DNA of 64,000 nt from positions 106,290,582-106,354,581 of the forward strand of contig OX235273.1 in NCBI GenBank assembly GCA_944472155.2, given 5' to 3'. Shown here piece after piece: positions 1 through 10,270 of the stretch. The stretch's first letter is position 1, and each line of letters opens with the position of its first letter. Both the position numbers and the translations under genes were made by a program. The notes beneath the pieces are model-generated. The model was not told the origin of the DNA. It worked only from the letters and a program-made list of their open reading frames with translations, and did not search any database. Origin of the DNA: Trichobilharzia szidati. Its lineage: Eukaryota; Platyhelminthes; Trematoda; Strigeidida; Schistosomatidae.

Positions 1-766
1 ACAAACTAACTCAAGAGGCAGCAAAGCAACCAATTCAACTGAACGTAGAGAAGATGGTGGTGATGAAGATGACCAATCAACAACAACAACAGTAAGCGCC
101 AATCACTTTAAACGGAAGAAAATTGGAAAGAGATCACATCCTTCACTCAACTAGCTAGGCAGCATCACTTCAACTGTGGGCCGCTGGCATGGTTGAGAAT
201 GTCAAAACAAGGATTGGAAAGGCAGGGCAGATATTCGTCGCTCCGATATCCGTTTGGAAATCTCCTGCACTGCACAGCATTAAGGAAAAAATCCGGATTT
301 TCAACACTAATGTTATATCAGTCACTTCTTTTATGTGGGTCAGAAACTTGGCCGGTACGTTACAAAGTGTATTTACAACAACTGCCTTCGCTGGCTCCAT
401 ACTGAAGATCAAATGGAGAACTAGAAAGAACTAACAAAAAGAGACTGTGGGAACGAATCAACCAAGAACCCATTGCTCAAAAATTATGGTGAAGAAAATG
501 GAAATGGATCGTACACCCGCTGAGGAGACCACTGGATAACATCGCGCGTCAGGCCCCTATTCAAGTGAAACCCTAACAGGTAACAACGAATTGGTCACTG
601 GTCTGAAGGCGACATGGAGAAGATAGTGAGAGGAGGAGATGAGGTATCACAAGTAATTGTGGAAGCACGCGAAGAGGATCGTAGAGAATAGAAAAAAAGT
701 GGAGGTTCGCTGTTGAAGCCGTATTTTCCACCCGGAACACAAGGTAACAATAATAAATAATAATAA
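1..766 (+). pseudogene. RTE-type non-LTR retrotransposon, 3' part, decayed
   Basis: The window opens inside a retrotransposon. Frame pieces at 1-110 and 189-434 match the stretch just after the RT palm in better copies of this window: a NKLTQEAAK-like segment, a glutamine run encoded by CAA repeats, VKTRIGKA, KIRIFNTNV and ILKIKW. The 3' end is recognisable by the shared terminal motif (GAAGCC.TATTTTCCACC..GGAA) followed by AACAATAATAAATAATAATAA at 746-766. Several frameshifts and stops interrupt the reading frame. No catalytic RT motif is inside the window, so it is either 5' truncated or continues upstream. Assignment to the RTE clade is from family knowledge of the C-terminal RT region. 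Confidence 0.8.
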
Positions 767-1190
767 GTTTCCAATGGATCTTCAATTACTTTCAGTTTGT
801 GTCAAAATCTACAATGAAATTGTTGCTGTTTCCCATAGTTAGTAGGAAAATGTTCAATTTAGCTTTCAGGTGAATATAAATTATCTCACTAACATACTTG
901 ACCTAATTCTGTACCAATCATTATAATGATTGATAAGTTTACCTAGTGTTTTTCTAAATTAAGAAAATAGTTTACAGTGTACAACACTGAGAAAATAAAA
1001 TTGTACCAAATAAATATTAAAGCACACCTTACACGAGTTTATTATTTAATTAAGGTGAACAGTAGAGTATCAAATTGATTTAAAACTTCTGTTACTTATT
1101 TCGAAGCACTGATATTGGTGAGGAAGTCCAGGGTTGTTATTTGAATCAAAGGTTTTGCTTGTTGTATGTATGTACATTCATCATGTATAC
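767..1190. other. AT-rich intergenic stretch
   Basis: No repeat family, coding frame or RNA gene that I can support. The sequence is AT-rich with several short in-frame stops in all frames. Confidence 0.5.
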
Positions 1191-2440
1191 TCTACTGTGT
1201 CACTCTCAGACCAACACCCAACTCGTTGTTTCGCATTCGGGTTCCACCAGACAGATGCCCTGGAGCGCAAAGTCATGCGACAATCTTGTCAGAGTGTGTG
1301 CAACCTCCATTTACTTCGAAATATTTGCTGAGCAATAGGTTCTTGATTCGTCTGTTACCAAATTTTCTTGTCGTTAATTCTTTCTGACTGGTCATCTGAT
1401 CTTCAGTATGGAGCCAATGAAGGCAGTTATTGATAAAAGTTTCAAGTGGTCTCTTAGAAGTGCTTTCCTTGACGCACCAAGTTTCTCATCAATAAAGAAG
1501 TTTGTTGTTAATGCTGTGGAGTGCAGAAGATTTCTAAACTGATTTCTGGGTGGTGAAGATGCGCCTTGCCTTTACAATTCTTGTTTTGACATCCTCATCC
1601 GTTCCACCCTTAAGTGAAACGTTGCTTCCTAGATAAATGAAGGAAGTTACCTCTTTCAAATTTATTCTGTTGACAGTGATTGATGCTTGCTGTTGTCAGC
1701 TGGTTATTTTCGTCACCTTCGTCTTCTCTATGTTCACTCGAAGTCCTGTTTCTACAGTTTCTTCTGTCAGTTTGTTGGTTTTCTCCTGTAGGTTTTTGAG
1801 TTTGGCCGACATTAGACATAAATCATCCGCAAAGTCTACATCTTCTAGGATCTTCTTATCGGTCCAAAGTACTCCTGTCATCCCGCTCCTACGCACAGTC
1901 ATCCATTTAATCCAATCTACCACAATTAAGAATATCATCGATGATAGCAGGCAGTTAGTTTGTCTAATTCTTGTATTCACTTTAAAGGCTTCGATAAGTT
2001 TTTCATTGTGGGTCAAATGACACGTGGCTTTGCAATATGTCTGTTGAATGAGGTTGATAAAGTTTTGACCAGTAGACACAATAGTGTTGTAGTAGTTTCA
2101 CACTTAATGCTGACAAAGGTTTTTTGAAAGTCTATGAAGTTGATGTGGACACTTGACTGCTTGCCATGGACAAGAGCAAGATTCCGTGCCACCTCCTCCA
2201 GTGGCCTAAGTCGTCTAATCGGTAGGCACCTTTCCTTCCTCCCAAATGTTTTGCAATAGTAGTGTTAGCACATTCGCTGTGATCTTTGGATCGGTTTTCG
2301 GTGCTTCTGAGCGAATTTCCTCTAGTCCTCCTGCTTCCTCAGTCTTCAGTAGCATTTTTGCTTTCACAACTTCTGTCCCTTAGTATTTCTTCAGACTAGC
2401 ATCACTATATTGTTCGTTTCTTGGGATCTGAGAGTAACAC
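1191..2440 (-). pseudogene. RTE-type retrotransposon, RT palm to near 3' end, decayed
   Basis: On the minus strand the order is: a remnant like the region upstream of the palm (about 2430-2080), the RT palm (2079-1696), then the post-palm region to about 1195. The palm frame contains NLIQQTYCKA, a TRIRQTNCLLS segment equivalent to the usual GVRQGCLLS, MIFLIVVDWI, and the catalytic FADDL at 1833-1819. After it come KLTEETVETGLRVNIEKT and then the YLGS, RIGKA and LYGSETW region in broken frames. The far 3' tail is missing at about 1195. Multiple stops and frameshifts make it inactive. Confidence 0.8.
1696..2079 (-). pseudogene. reverse transcriptase palm fragment (RTE type), 127 codons
   Basis: This is the longest open part of the copy at 1191-2440. 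It covers fingers/palm motifs of a non-LTR reverse transcriptase: an NLIQQTY segment, a degenerate GVRQ-C-LSP block in which Gly and Gly are replaced (TRIRQTNCLLS), the VVDWI helix, and FADDL with both catalytic aspartates intact. The frame begins at an internal Met and ends at a stop; neither is the real boundary of the protein. The parent polyprotein would copy its own RNA at a nicked target site. Confidence 0.8.
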
Positions 2441-2700
2441 AAGCCCTCAACTGCACATTCTCTTTGTATTCTGTTTTCTGCGGCCTTTTTTAGCTGATTC
2501 CAGGACTGTCCATAAGCTTCCATCTCTATGCTTCACATGGTCTTCGTCATGCCACCCTCAGATCCATGCCCAACTCGTCATTTCCAACTAGGGTTACACG
2601 CCGGTAATTGGTTTCTGATGTATCACCTGAGGGTTTCTTCAGTGTATGTATCATACATCTCCATTTACTTTAGCATACTTTTTGATTAGTAGACTCTTGG
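2441..2700 (-). pseudogene. second RTE 3' coding fragment, minus strand
   Basis: This stretch again reads, on the minus strand, the C-terminal RTE region (the part translated elsewhere as RRSCEEEMK, TWSQVKTLAENR and WRR) and so cannot belong to the same copy as 1191-2440, which already contains that region. It appears as the GATTCCAGGACTGTCCATAAG and CCACCCTCAGATCCATGCCC type blocks. It is short, broken, and lacks its (AAT)n tail. Confidence 0.6.
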
Positions 2701-3044
2701 CTAGTTGTATCCACTGTCGAAGTTTGACCAAGTTGCTGAACCACATAGAAACGTTGACTGACTTGACATTGCTGTTGGAAATTTGAACCCAGTTCTCATG
2801 TCAAGTCCTATAGATCTCTATACTGACTACAGTCTAGCGACAACTTGTCTGTCATTCTGACCCCCTAGATTGAAATTCGGTCTTATAATGACTTTTTGTA
2901 TTCTGTTTCTTATTTCAGTTCCTCATCAACATATATGCAGTGATATAAACGAAACGAGTAATCCAACGAAGAGGCTTTTATATGCATTTTACTGTTGAAA
3001 ATGACTGAAGAGGAAAAGACAGAAAGAAGAAAAATACGTTGGGG
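2701..3044. other. no recognisable feature
   Basis: AT-rich sequence between an RTE fragment and a hammerhead SINE. I see no coding frame or repeat match within the window. Confidence 0.4.
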
Positions 3045-3345
3045 GATTTCATCATGAACTGACATCAGTTAGAGGGCAATTGGAAAACCTGTAAGGTGTA
3101 TTGGACAGCTGTTTCCTCGTCCCGGTTTGGGACTCTCCAGAAGTATGCATCCACCACAGGGGTTCGAGCCCAGGACCTTCTGGTTACAAGGCGAGTTGGT
3201 AAACCATTAAGCCACTGGGACCCGATCCAATGGCCCACGAAACAGTTGTCCAGTACTCCCTGCTGGTTTCCCAATGGTTCTCTTAATGATGTCAGCTCAT
3301 GATGAAATCTTCTAACCAATCAATCAAAATCCCTACTAAAACCAA
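3045..3345 (-). mobile_element. hammerhead SINE, family B, with inverted 3'-half at its 5' side
   Basis: Minus strand 3230-3045 carries the family B layout: GGGTCCCAGTGGCTTAATGG (box-A like), GGTTCGAGCCC-type box B in degenerate form, the hammerhead-like segment (3147-3098), then the 3' half ending GATGAAATCC. Next to it, 3238-3345 is the same 3' half on the plus strand, starting at the ACGAAAC of the ribozyme, so the unit is bounded by inverted copies of its own 3' half. The spacer seen in fuller copies (14090-14210) is deleted. Confidence 0.75.
3098..3147 (-). ncRNA. hammerhead-like motif, family B (degenerate)
   Basis: Read on the minus strand: stem I start GCATAC, core CTGGAGA, stem II GTCC...GGAC, an inserted GAG before GAAA, then the palindrome ACAGCTGT plus C, then CAATAC closing stem I. 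The core A6 is replaced by G and the 3' core is enlarged, so activity is unlikely. Confidence 0.55.
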
Positions 3346-3849
3346 TACTTGAAATAGAAAAATATGCATTTTCAGTGTTAGCTCATAATTTTGCGCAAGA
3401 ACTCAAGGCAATCACAATCATCATAGGAATTAAATCGAGTTGTTGAGCTGAATTCGCTGAATAAGATGATTGTGCAGTTAACGTGAAAGAAATCAGGTGT
3501 TGACAGATTGATACCACTGTCTTTCTGTATATGTAAGTTTAGTTGAAAGTGTTTGATTGCATCTGTATGTGCCTATCTGATGTGCTTCTTGTGAATATGT
3601 GAGTTGAAGTCCGCAGTTGATAAGAATCTTTAAAATGACATACCCTGAATTTGGTCTTTCTTGCTCTGTAGAAGTTGATCACCTGAACCACGTGTATGAA
3701 ACTTTTATCATCATAATTCATCCTTCTAAATGAAACACTGGGCTTCAGCTGCTTGTATTTTTACCCATAAAATGTCAACTTTTTATTTATCAGTGGTGTT
3801 CCTGGTTTGAATCACTCCAGAGAGCTAAATAAGCTCTAATTAACGGATT
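3346..3849. other. no recognisable feature
   Basis: AT-rich sequence with only short chance frames. No repeat match seen. Confidence 0.4.
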
Positions 3850-4150
3850 TTTGATTGGCCACTGCGGCGAACTGGTAATATCTAATGTCACATTCGTAGA
3901 CTTACACAGTTCGCCTCCAAACAAGCGAAAGAGAAGTTCGGTGTTAAGATCGCTTCAATTTGGCTCCCCAGTCAGCAATGCTGGTTGATATGAGTGGCAT
4001 ATAACTACTCATCTCAACCAATCGGTGTCATGCATTTATGCTTGCCTACTTGATTGCCGTTTATGGCATCAAGCGGATCACATATTGTGAAGTTCCATCT
4101 TTTCGCATTGTAGAAATCGCAAGTGGCGAGTCTGACTTATTCTCAACAAA
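3850..4150. repeat. dispersed repeat F, copy 1
   Basis: The part at about 3940-4065 matches 48190-48330 in inverted orientation (shared blocks ATATGCCACTCA and CAATCAAG..GCAAGCATA). The part at 4065-4150 matches 48415-48535 in the same orientation (ATCAAG..G.TCACATATTGT and GCGAGTCTGA). The two copies therefore differ by an inversion or the family has inverted arms. No coding capacity seen; I do not recognise the family. Confidence 0.5.
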
Positions 4151-4545
4151 GTAGGATCAAAAGTCTCTGTATCAATGGAATAGGATCTTGATCTTAAGGC
4201 ATTAAAAATAGTGATCAACCAAAAAGAATGACACATAAAAAGGATTAAGTTATAAGCACATCTACAAAGAGAATAATAATAATGATATGACATCTAAGAG
4301 AAATTCACAACACAGACTGTTACAGGTAATATTTTTGATGATTACACATTGTATATGAACACAAAGTTAAATACCACTAACCAATAAAACGCCATACTTT
4401 ACTGTGTAAAATTATATCCCATGTATCGAAGGGATACACAGATATTTACATTCGTAAAATAAAGACATAATTTACATCGCCAAACTCCACGTTATACATC
4501 AATGAGTTTATCGAAAAATTAGCCTAATGTTTCTTTACAGGTGTG
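4151..4545. other. no recognisable feature
   Basis: AT-rich DNA without a supportable gene or repeat match. Confidence 0.4.
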
Positions 4546-4770
4546 ACATGAGTTAGAGAGCCATTGTAAAACCAGCAGGGAGTACCTGACAGCTGTTTCG
4601 TCCTAGTTTGGGACTCTTCTTCATTACGCACCAACCAGAATTCGAACCTCGAACCTTCAGATTACAAGGCAAGCTCGTAGATCATTCTGCAACTTAAACC
4701 AAATATAATAGACGACGAATTCCAACTTCTGCCAACTTCACGATGTATATAGCGTGACTTTCAGTAACTA
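4546..4770 (-). mobile_element. hammerhead SINE, family B
   Basis: Minus-strand copy: leader remnant (GCAGAAGTTGGAATTCG type) at 4760-4715, degraded box-A and box-B region, hammerhead segment at 4628-4582, then the 3' half to the ACTCATG block. It has lost the far 3' end. It lies directly upstream of the RTE copy at 4780. Confidence 0.7.
4582..4628 (-). ncRNA. hammerhead-like motif, family B
   Basis: Minus strand: stem II GTCC-CAAACTA-GGAC intact, GAAA intact, stem III palindrome ACAGCTGT intact followed by C, but the 5' stem I/core is TAATGAAGAAGA and the 3' stem I strand is AGGTAC, so stem I and C3 are damaged. Confidence 0.55.
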
Positions 4771-4779
4771 TTCAGCTAT

Positions 4780-5700
4780 CTGATTTGGTTGACCCCGCTA
4801 GTTACCAATTCCAGTAGTTCTTTGACTGACTTCGGAAACAGGCATAAAATGGACCCTAACGAAAAACTTGGAGGATCTGGACTTCGCCGATGATATATGC
4901 CTGATTTCCCACAAACTGGAAGATATGCAAGCGAAAAGCAACGAGTTGGCGGAAGAAGCATCCAGAGAAGATAGGACTTCAGGTGAACATAGAGAAAACA
5001 GAGGTGATGAAGATTTTTGAGCAACAGCAACAGCAACAATAACAGACAACGATCAGCATAAATGGGAGGAACCTGAAAGAAACAACCTCCTTCACCAACC
5101 ACATACCTGGGAATCATCGTTTGAACTACAGGCGGCAGAACTGATGAGGATATCAAAGCGAGGATCGGGAAAGCAAGGCAAGCTTTCATTACTCTGAAGT
5201 CTGTCTGGAGGTCAACAGCACTGAACATGAAAAATAAGATCCAGATTTTCAACTCCAATGTGAATTCAGTGCTACTCACTATACGGATCAGAAACTTGGC
5301 CAGCGCGTCATAAAGAGCATCTCAAACAAACTACAGACCTTCATTAACAGTTGTCTTTGCTCAATACTCAAGATCAGATGGCCAGAAAAGATCAGCAACA
5401 GAGATCTCTGGGAGAGAACCAACCAGGAACCGATTGTGAAACAAATAGGCAGGAGGAAATGGAGATGGATTGGCCATACCCTAAGAAAACCATCAAGCTC
5501 TTGAGTGGAACCCGAAAGGGAAGCGGCAAGTTGGTTGTCAGTGCAAGGGTGACTTGGAGGAGGTCATGTGAAGAGGAGATGAAAGCATGTGGGCAGACTT
5601 GGAGCCAGGTGAAAACTCTAGCAGAGAACCGAACGCAATGGAGACGCACGGCTGAAGCCATATGTTCCTCTAGGAATTAAAGGAAATAATAATAATATAA
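4780..5700 (+). pseudogene. RTE-type retrotransposon, RT palm to 3' tail
   Basis: A 5'-truncated copy starting near the catalytic motif: DFADDICLISHK with FADDI at 4883-4897, then KLEDMQAKSNELAEEAS, a Gln/Ala-run region, the YLG/RIGKA block in a shifted frame (5100-5180), then an open C-terminal frame 5351-5680 with EEMEMDW, TWRRSCEEEMK, TWSQVKTLAENR and WRR. The terminal motif CCTCTAGGAATTAAAGG is followed by AAATAATAATAATATAA. At least three frame changes are needed to read through. Belongs to the same subfamily as 48685-49836 and 58074-58546 (same AGGAATTAAAGG ending). Confidence 0.85.
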
Positions 5701-6477
5701 TTTAACTGACTTCAACTTTTAATCGAACCTGTAACCACCATTCAAATCCCTGCAAAACCAACTCTTATTAATGTTTCTTTTTTTCACATGACAACAGTCA
5801 CTGAGTAGAACAATAATAACATTAACCGAAAAACATGTAGTATCTATTTTAAGAATAATAATAAATAGTTTCTCTGCCTTCTTTTTTACATGTTTAAAAA
5901 TAAAAACAAAATAAATGTATATATATATCATTTATTTCATTATTAATAAGCATTTTATGGATCCCTTGAGATATTTATCATATATTTCTTATCTTTCACC
6001 AACTGTGCCTTTGAAGCTCTATATGATAGACTGCCAGCGCTTTGTTACACTTGAGTTGTACACATACACACACAGACACATACACTTGCATGTATGCTTG
6101 CCTCTTTTTGAGTTTTAATGCTGATATGCATCACTCATTCATTGTGCACTGTGGTTTTCTTTGCTCTTCTTCCTATTGTCTATCTATCTATCTACCTATC
6201 TATATCTGTCTGTTTCAGACTCAGCGTGTTCACATTTAAATATATATATATTGGTGGTTTAATTAACTAATGTTTCTTTCATGAAAGAATGACTATTTCA
6301 TCAGTGAACCGACATGGTTAACTTCTACTGATTGTAGAGTATCGTTTTTCAGTCTAGACATTAAAATACTCATCTATTCTAATTTTTACAAAAACCAAAA
6401 ACTTCAGTTTGTTTGGTAGAATGTATAAATATATATATAATATTTAAAAAAGAGGTTGGTTCATTGTATTGATGAGA
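5701..6477. repeat. AT-rich stretch with simple repeats and a short SINE B tail
   Basis: Contains a family-B tail remnant (AAATCCCTGCAAAACCAAC at about 5743), ATATATATAT near 5918, a (CTAT)n tract around 6178-6205 and (TA)n near 6240 and 6430. No coding frame longer than chance. Confidence 0.6.
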
Positions 6478-7402
6478 GTAACCATCCAACAACAACAACA
6501 ACAAACGCCAGTCACCGTCAACCGAATAAATTTGAAATAGATCACTGCCTTCATCTATCTAGACAGCATCGTTTCAATTACAGGCGGCCAGCAGGGAGGA
6601 CGAGGTCAATATCAAGCAGAATTGGAAAGGCAAGACAGAACAGCATCACTGTGAAATCTATTTGGAAATCTTCTGCACTCCGCAGCAAAAACAGCAAGAT
6701 TCTAATTTTCAACATCGATATTAAGTCAGATATTTCCTCTATATGGATCAGAGACTTAGCATGCGCGTCACCAAGAGCATTTCCAACAGGCTACTGCAGA
6801 AATCGCGCGTCAGGCCCTCGAGCGGAACCCGAAAGGGAAGCGGCGATCGGGACGTCCAAGGGAGATCATGTGAAGAAGAGTTGAAACAGTATGGACTTAC
6901 ATGGATGCAGGTGAAAAGTACAGCGGAAGACAGAAGAAAGTGGAGACGTGCAGTTGAAGCCCTATGTTTCACTAGGAACCCAAGGGAACAATAATAATAA
7001 TAACTGCAGGCTATTATCAACAGCTGCCTTCACTGGCTCCATAGTGAAGACCAATTGGCCAGCCAGAAAGTATTAGCGACAAAAAACTCTGGGAACGAAT
7101 AAACCAATAACCTATTGTTCAACTAATATTCCAGAGAAAAAGCAGCTGGACCAGACACATACTGTGAAAACTGTCGAATGACATTACTCACCAGTTCATT
7201 GCTTGAATGAAACCCAAGTGAGAAACGACCAGTTGGTTGTCAATCCGAGTTTGACATGGGCAAGGTCGTGTGAGGAGGTGATTAGAGACTATAGACAACA
7301 GTGGGGCCAGCTAAGAAAGAAATCAAATAATAGGACAAAGTAAGGATATCCTGTTGAAGCCTTATGTTCCACTGGGAACTTAAGGGAAAAATAATAATAA
7401 TA
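6478..7402 (+). pseudogene. RTE-type retrotransposon 3' half, interrupted by a second RTE
   Basis: The outer copy runs 6478-6799 and resumes at 7010-7402. The left part holds the CAACAACAACAA run and the post-palm coding region (RIGKARQ, SIWKSSALR, KILIFN). The right part continues without loss at ATTATCAACAGCTGCC (the FINSCL block) and goes to the terminal motif GAAGCCTTATGTTCCACT and AATAATAATAATAAT at 7390-7402. The join is exact apart from the inserted copy and its 7-bp target duplication, so the reading of nesting is well supported. Confidence 0.85.
6793..7009 (+). mobile_element. nested, 5'-truncated RTE insertion with 7-bp target-site duplication
   Basis: The direct repeat ACTGCAG flanks the insert at 6793-6799 and 7003-7009. 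The insert (6800-7002) starts AAATCGCGCGTCAGGCCC, inside the RTE C-terminal coding region, and ends with the RTE terminal motif and AACAATAATAATAATA. It encodes the EEELKQYGLTWMQVKS and AEDRRKWRRAVEAL tail of the RT protein. It resembles the copy at 10895-11565 (same CTAGGAACCCAAGGGAAC ending). Confidence 0.85.
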
Positions 7403-8035
7403 ATGCTGGACTGACACTTCCTCGTTTAAATTAAATGCGGTTAAGAGTTACTCTCTTCACAAAAGTGGTGAAATCAAGATAATAGGTGAACACATGACAA
7501 CTACTTTTCTTTTTATCGTTTTTGCTTGTTAGGTTGAAGGGGGCCAGACTCTCACAAAAAGTCCCTTATTAATCTGCAATCACTTGGTATTCTATTTGAA
7601 ACTGAAACCAAATCCGACTTTCCATTTTGATGTCAAACGTTAGTTCGTTGAGTTCCTTTCTGCCAAGTTTTGAAACCACAGCCCCTCGCATAAAAGCTAG
7701 CACCACCAGAGAGGAGCATCCCTGAGGCAGTAGTCTATTCCTAGCTAGTGTATACCGTCACACACTTCTGGAGAGGGTGAAACCTGTTGAAGAGTCCTAG
7801 ATGGGATAAAATGCGGAAACTAGATTTTAACGCTAGTCATTATTAATTAAAAGTTCGGCTCAATTTTTTCGACTTTTTTACGTAATAGAACAGCCGCTGT
7901 TTAGATGATACTCGTCTGTGAGCTGAATGACTTCACTGACGACATACAACAATAATAAATCTTTAAAAATCGATTAATGAGTTATATTTATTGATTGAGA
8001 ATTGTAGCGGTCTATTTTTTTATACTAAAGTTAAA
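7403..8035. other. no recognisable feature
   Basis: AT-rich sequence. No supportable gene, and no match to another repeat in the window that I could see. Confidence 0.4.
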
Positions 8036-8170
8036 ATACTTCAGTGGCCAGTGGGCACTGAATAGACGTTTCTTCCTGTTTTTGAACTATTCACAGTAGT
8101 GCGCGCCTTTAGCCGCAACAGGGATGGAACACAGGTAAACATGCTGTCTTCTCAGCCTTTCTGATTCAAT
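8036..8170 (-). repeat. degenerate hammerhead SINE B relative
   Basis: Minus strand shows a worn family-B ribozyme region: CACTACTGTGAATAGTTC, AGGAAGAAACG and ATTCAGTGCCC, where the two ends (GCACT / AGTGC) can still pair as stem I. The tRNA-like head is largely unrecognisable. Confidence 0.4.
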
Positions 8171-8479
8171 GAACCTCATTCAAAATATCTTAAAATGAAG
8201 AAATAAATATATGTGTGAAATAACTTGAGATGTTTTGTAGCACGTTAGTTAAAATTATTTTTATTTATTCAACTCCATAGAATGACTTGATTTGAAGATT
8301 CGCTAAAGACCTTTGCTGACTCGAAACTTATCACCTGAAATATTATATTGAATAACTTAGATTGCAATCTTAAGGTCATTTCAGCGATAAGAGGAGTTTC
8401 CGAGTGTTAGTTTGTAGGCATCTGATTTGTTCAAGTTTGATTGTGGATTGGTGTCTCTTATAGATAACAATGAAAACCA

Positions 8480-8600
8480 TTCGAGCTAATGAACAGATTT
8501 TTCGTCCTAGTTCGGGACTCTTCATCAGTACACGCCCACCGACAGAATTCTGACACATGACCCTCCAGTTACAAGGCTAACTCGTAGGTTACTAATCGGT
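8480..8600 (-). mobile_element. hammerhead SINE, family B, truncated
   Basis: Minus strand: box-B remnant, then GGGCGTGTACTGATGAAGAG, stem II GTCC-CGAACTA-GGAC and GAAA; the sequence leaves the family just after the ribozyme, so stem III and the 3' half are missing. Confidence 0.65.
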
Positions 8601-8619
8601 GTATTCAAAATTCAGTTAC

Positions 8620-9655
8620 CTAAGGCGTGAGAGACTCATTACACTCTCTTTCTGCATATACAGGTTTGGTTTGAAATTTGTTGATTGCAACTGCTTCATC
8701 AAACCACACCACATTTGCTACCATTTGTATGTTTAGTATTTTGAAGGATTTGGAAATCTCATTTAAATAACTCGTATCCACAAGGTATTTTTTAGTGACA
8801 TTTTGCAAATGTCTGCTTCCTTTTAGGAATATGTTTCTTTGGATATGCTCAGAAAACCAAATAGAAGCCCTTCTTTCTTGTCTTCCAATATGTTGTTTCC
8901 CACAAGTGCACGTAAATTTATAAACGCAGTTGAGAGTGATATCAGCACGGTACTTATCCAGTTTGGATTGGCTTATGAAGCATTTGGTTATGTGTATAGT
9001 GTTTTGAGTTCAGCTGCGGGTGAACAACTTTTTATTACTTCTCTCATTCTCTTATCAACCTTTTGTGATACTACATCCCCTTTGAATGGGAGACAAACAT
9101 ACACTTTCTTTTTTCAACAGTTGGGTGTTTCGTTTTCCCGTCTTTTTCTTTGCTATCCTCTAGGATAAATCCGTTTGAGTACCCATTTTCCCTAAGGCTT
9201 TCCTCAACACAGCCTGATTCTTCACCCACTATTTTGGGTGAGTACTGCTTCTTGGCTCTGTCTTACAGTGTCCTCACTAATCCACGCTTATAGGAATGGA
9301 GCTTTTATAGTCAAGATATTGTCAAGTTTCTTCTCTGCAGATGAATTTGTCATCCATAGCATCGTCTCTTCTTCTTAGATAAAGGTCCAAGAAAATTGAA
9401 CTAACCGTTTTAATCATATTCCATGGTGAATTTAATGCCTAGGTGAATCTCATTGAGACGGTCATATAATGCAGATTCGTGATTCATGTCGTTACAAACA
9501 ACAAATGTATCACTGACTTATCGGAGATAGGAGGTTGTTTCATTTATGTCAGAATTCACTCTCATCTGTTCTAGATAACCCAACAAGATATCGGCCAAAA
9601 CAAGTCCTAGAGATGATCCAATCGCGATCTTAGTTTCTTATGATACTCTTCAAAG
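8620..9655 (-). pseudogene. Penelope-like element: RT C-part and GIY-YIG endonuclease
   Basis: Reading minus strand from 9655: the RT block GSSLGLVLADILLG.LE (the usual GSPLGPVLADIF..LE), then a YVDDTFVV block decayed to an R-stop-VSDTFVV, a FLGPL remnant, a linker with LPFKGDVVSQKVDKRMREV, and finally the endonuclease with CVYKFTCTCGKQHIGRQERR (about 8960-8870). The C-terminal frame ends at a stop near 8625. PLE proteins fuse an RT to a C-terminal GIY-YIG nuclease that nicks the target. Stops and frameshifts show it is dead. The same nuclease segment (CTCG..HIGR.ERRA) is seen at 42870-43291, so both belong to one PLE subfamily. Confidence 0.85.
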
Positions 9656-9870
9656 ATTGCAAGAAAAGTTTCACCTAGTGAAACGTTTCTGAGATAAAAT
9701 TTAATTTTTTTAATTGTCGGGTAAGCTAAGCTTTTGTAAATAAGTGTTTGGTTAATACTAGGATAGAGTTACACTCTACCACAGTGCCCAAGTTTTACAC
9801 TTATATCAATAGAAATATTCGGACAAATTAAATTTTAGATATTTTTGAAACGATTGTCTAATTTAATTGG
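9656..9870. other. PLE-adjacent repeat
   Basis: Contains TCTACCACAGTGCCCAAGTT at about 9775, also present in near-identical form at about 47560 beside another PLE (CTCTACCACAGTGCACAAG), so it is probably part of the PLE terminal region or a repeat found next to it. Confidence 0.4.
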
Positions 9871-9890
9871 TGGACGATGACTAGCAGTGG

Positions 9891-9940
9891 AATCCAGGAT
9901 GCGCCACACTTCGTCCTATTTGGGACTCGTCATCTGGATG
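9891..9940 (-). ncRNA. hammerhead-like motif, family A copy 1
   Basis: Minus strand: stem I ATCCAG/CTGGAT, core ATGACGA (C3 replaced by A), stem II GTCC-CAAATA-GGAC, then GAAGTGTGGCGCATC, where GAAA and the palindromic stem III are disturbed by an insertion. Layout is hammerhead type I; activity doubtful. Confidence 0.7.
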
Positions 9941-10100
9941 TGCCTGCATTCCCCGATGAGTGATGATGTTCCCACCGATGCTCGAACCCAGTGCCCATAG
10001 TTTAGAAGGCCAAGGCGTTATCCACTAGACCAATTGGGCCATGAAAGCTGCCTCTTGTGTAACGGGTCATATTAATTATGTAACTGAATTGAATGCAGGC

Positions 10101-10153
10101 ATATCCAGCCGACGAGTTCCAATTAGTTAGAAATGCGCACTATCCTGGATTCC
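10101..10153 (+). ncRNA. hammerhead-like motif, family A copy 2
   Basis: Stem I ATCCAG/CTGGAT is intact and C3 is retained, but the core reads CCGACGA (U4 changed), stem II is broken (GTTCC...GTTA), and stem III is ATGCGCACTAT rather than ATGCGCAT. Decayed copy. Confidence 0.65.
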
Positions 10154-10270
10154 ACTGCTAGTCACCATCCACAAATTAACTTCTAATTACATGCGCAGAC
10201 ATCGTCGAAGCATCTGCACAAGAAGCCGACAGACATGTCAACCTGAGACCGAGCACTTCGGTCCATTGTC

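Larger units (their letters stand above)
9871..10270. mobile_element. Sm-alpha-like hammerhead SINE (family A), inverted pair
   Basis: Minus-strand unit 10050-9875: box A-like CTAGTGGATAACGCC, box B GGTTCGAGCATCG, hammerhead segment 9940-9891, then CCACTGCTAGTCATCGTCC. Plus-strand unit from about 10092: hammerhead segment 10101-10153, the same CCACTGCTAGTCACCATCC, then a right arm (10185-10270) with CAGACATCGTCGAAGC and the hairpin GACCGAGCACTTCGGTC. The two ribozyme-bearing halves face outward with the tRNA-like head between them. The match to the schistosome Sm-alpha ribozyme repeat is from memory of that family. Confidence 0.8.

Noticed and set aside
1637..2020. 127-codon plus-strand ORF
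   Set aside because: Antisense shadow of the RTE reverse transcriptase fragment at 1696-2079.
4776..5279. 167-codon minus-strand ORF
   Set aside because: Antisense shadow of the RTE copy at 4780-5700.
8839..9168. 109-codon plus-strand ORF
   Set aside because: It lies antisense to the PLE nuclease and linker on the minus strand, which explains its openness.
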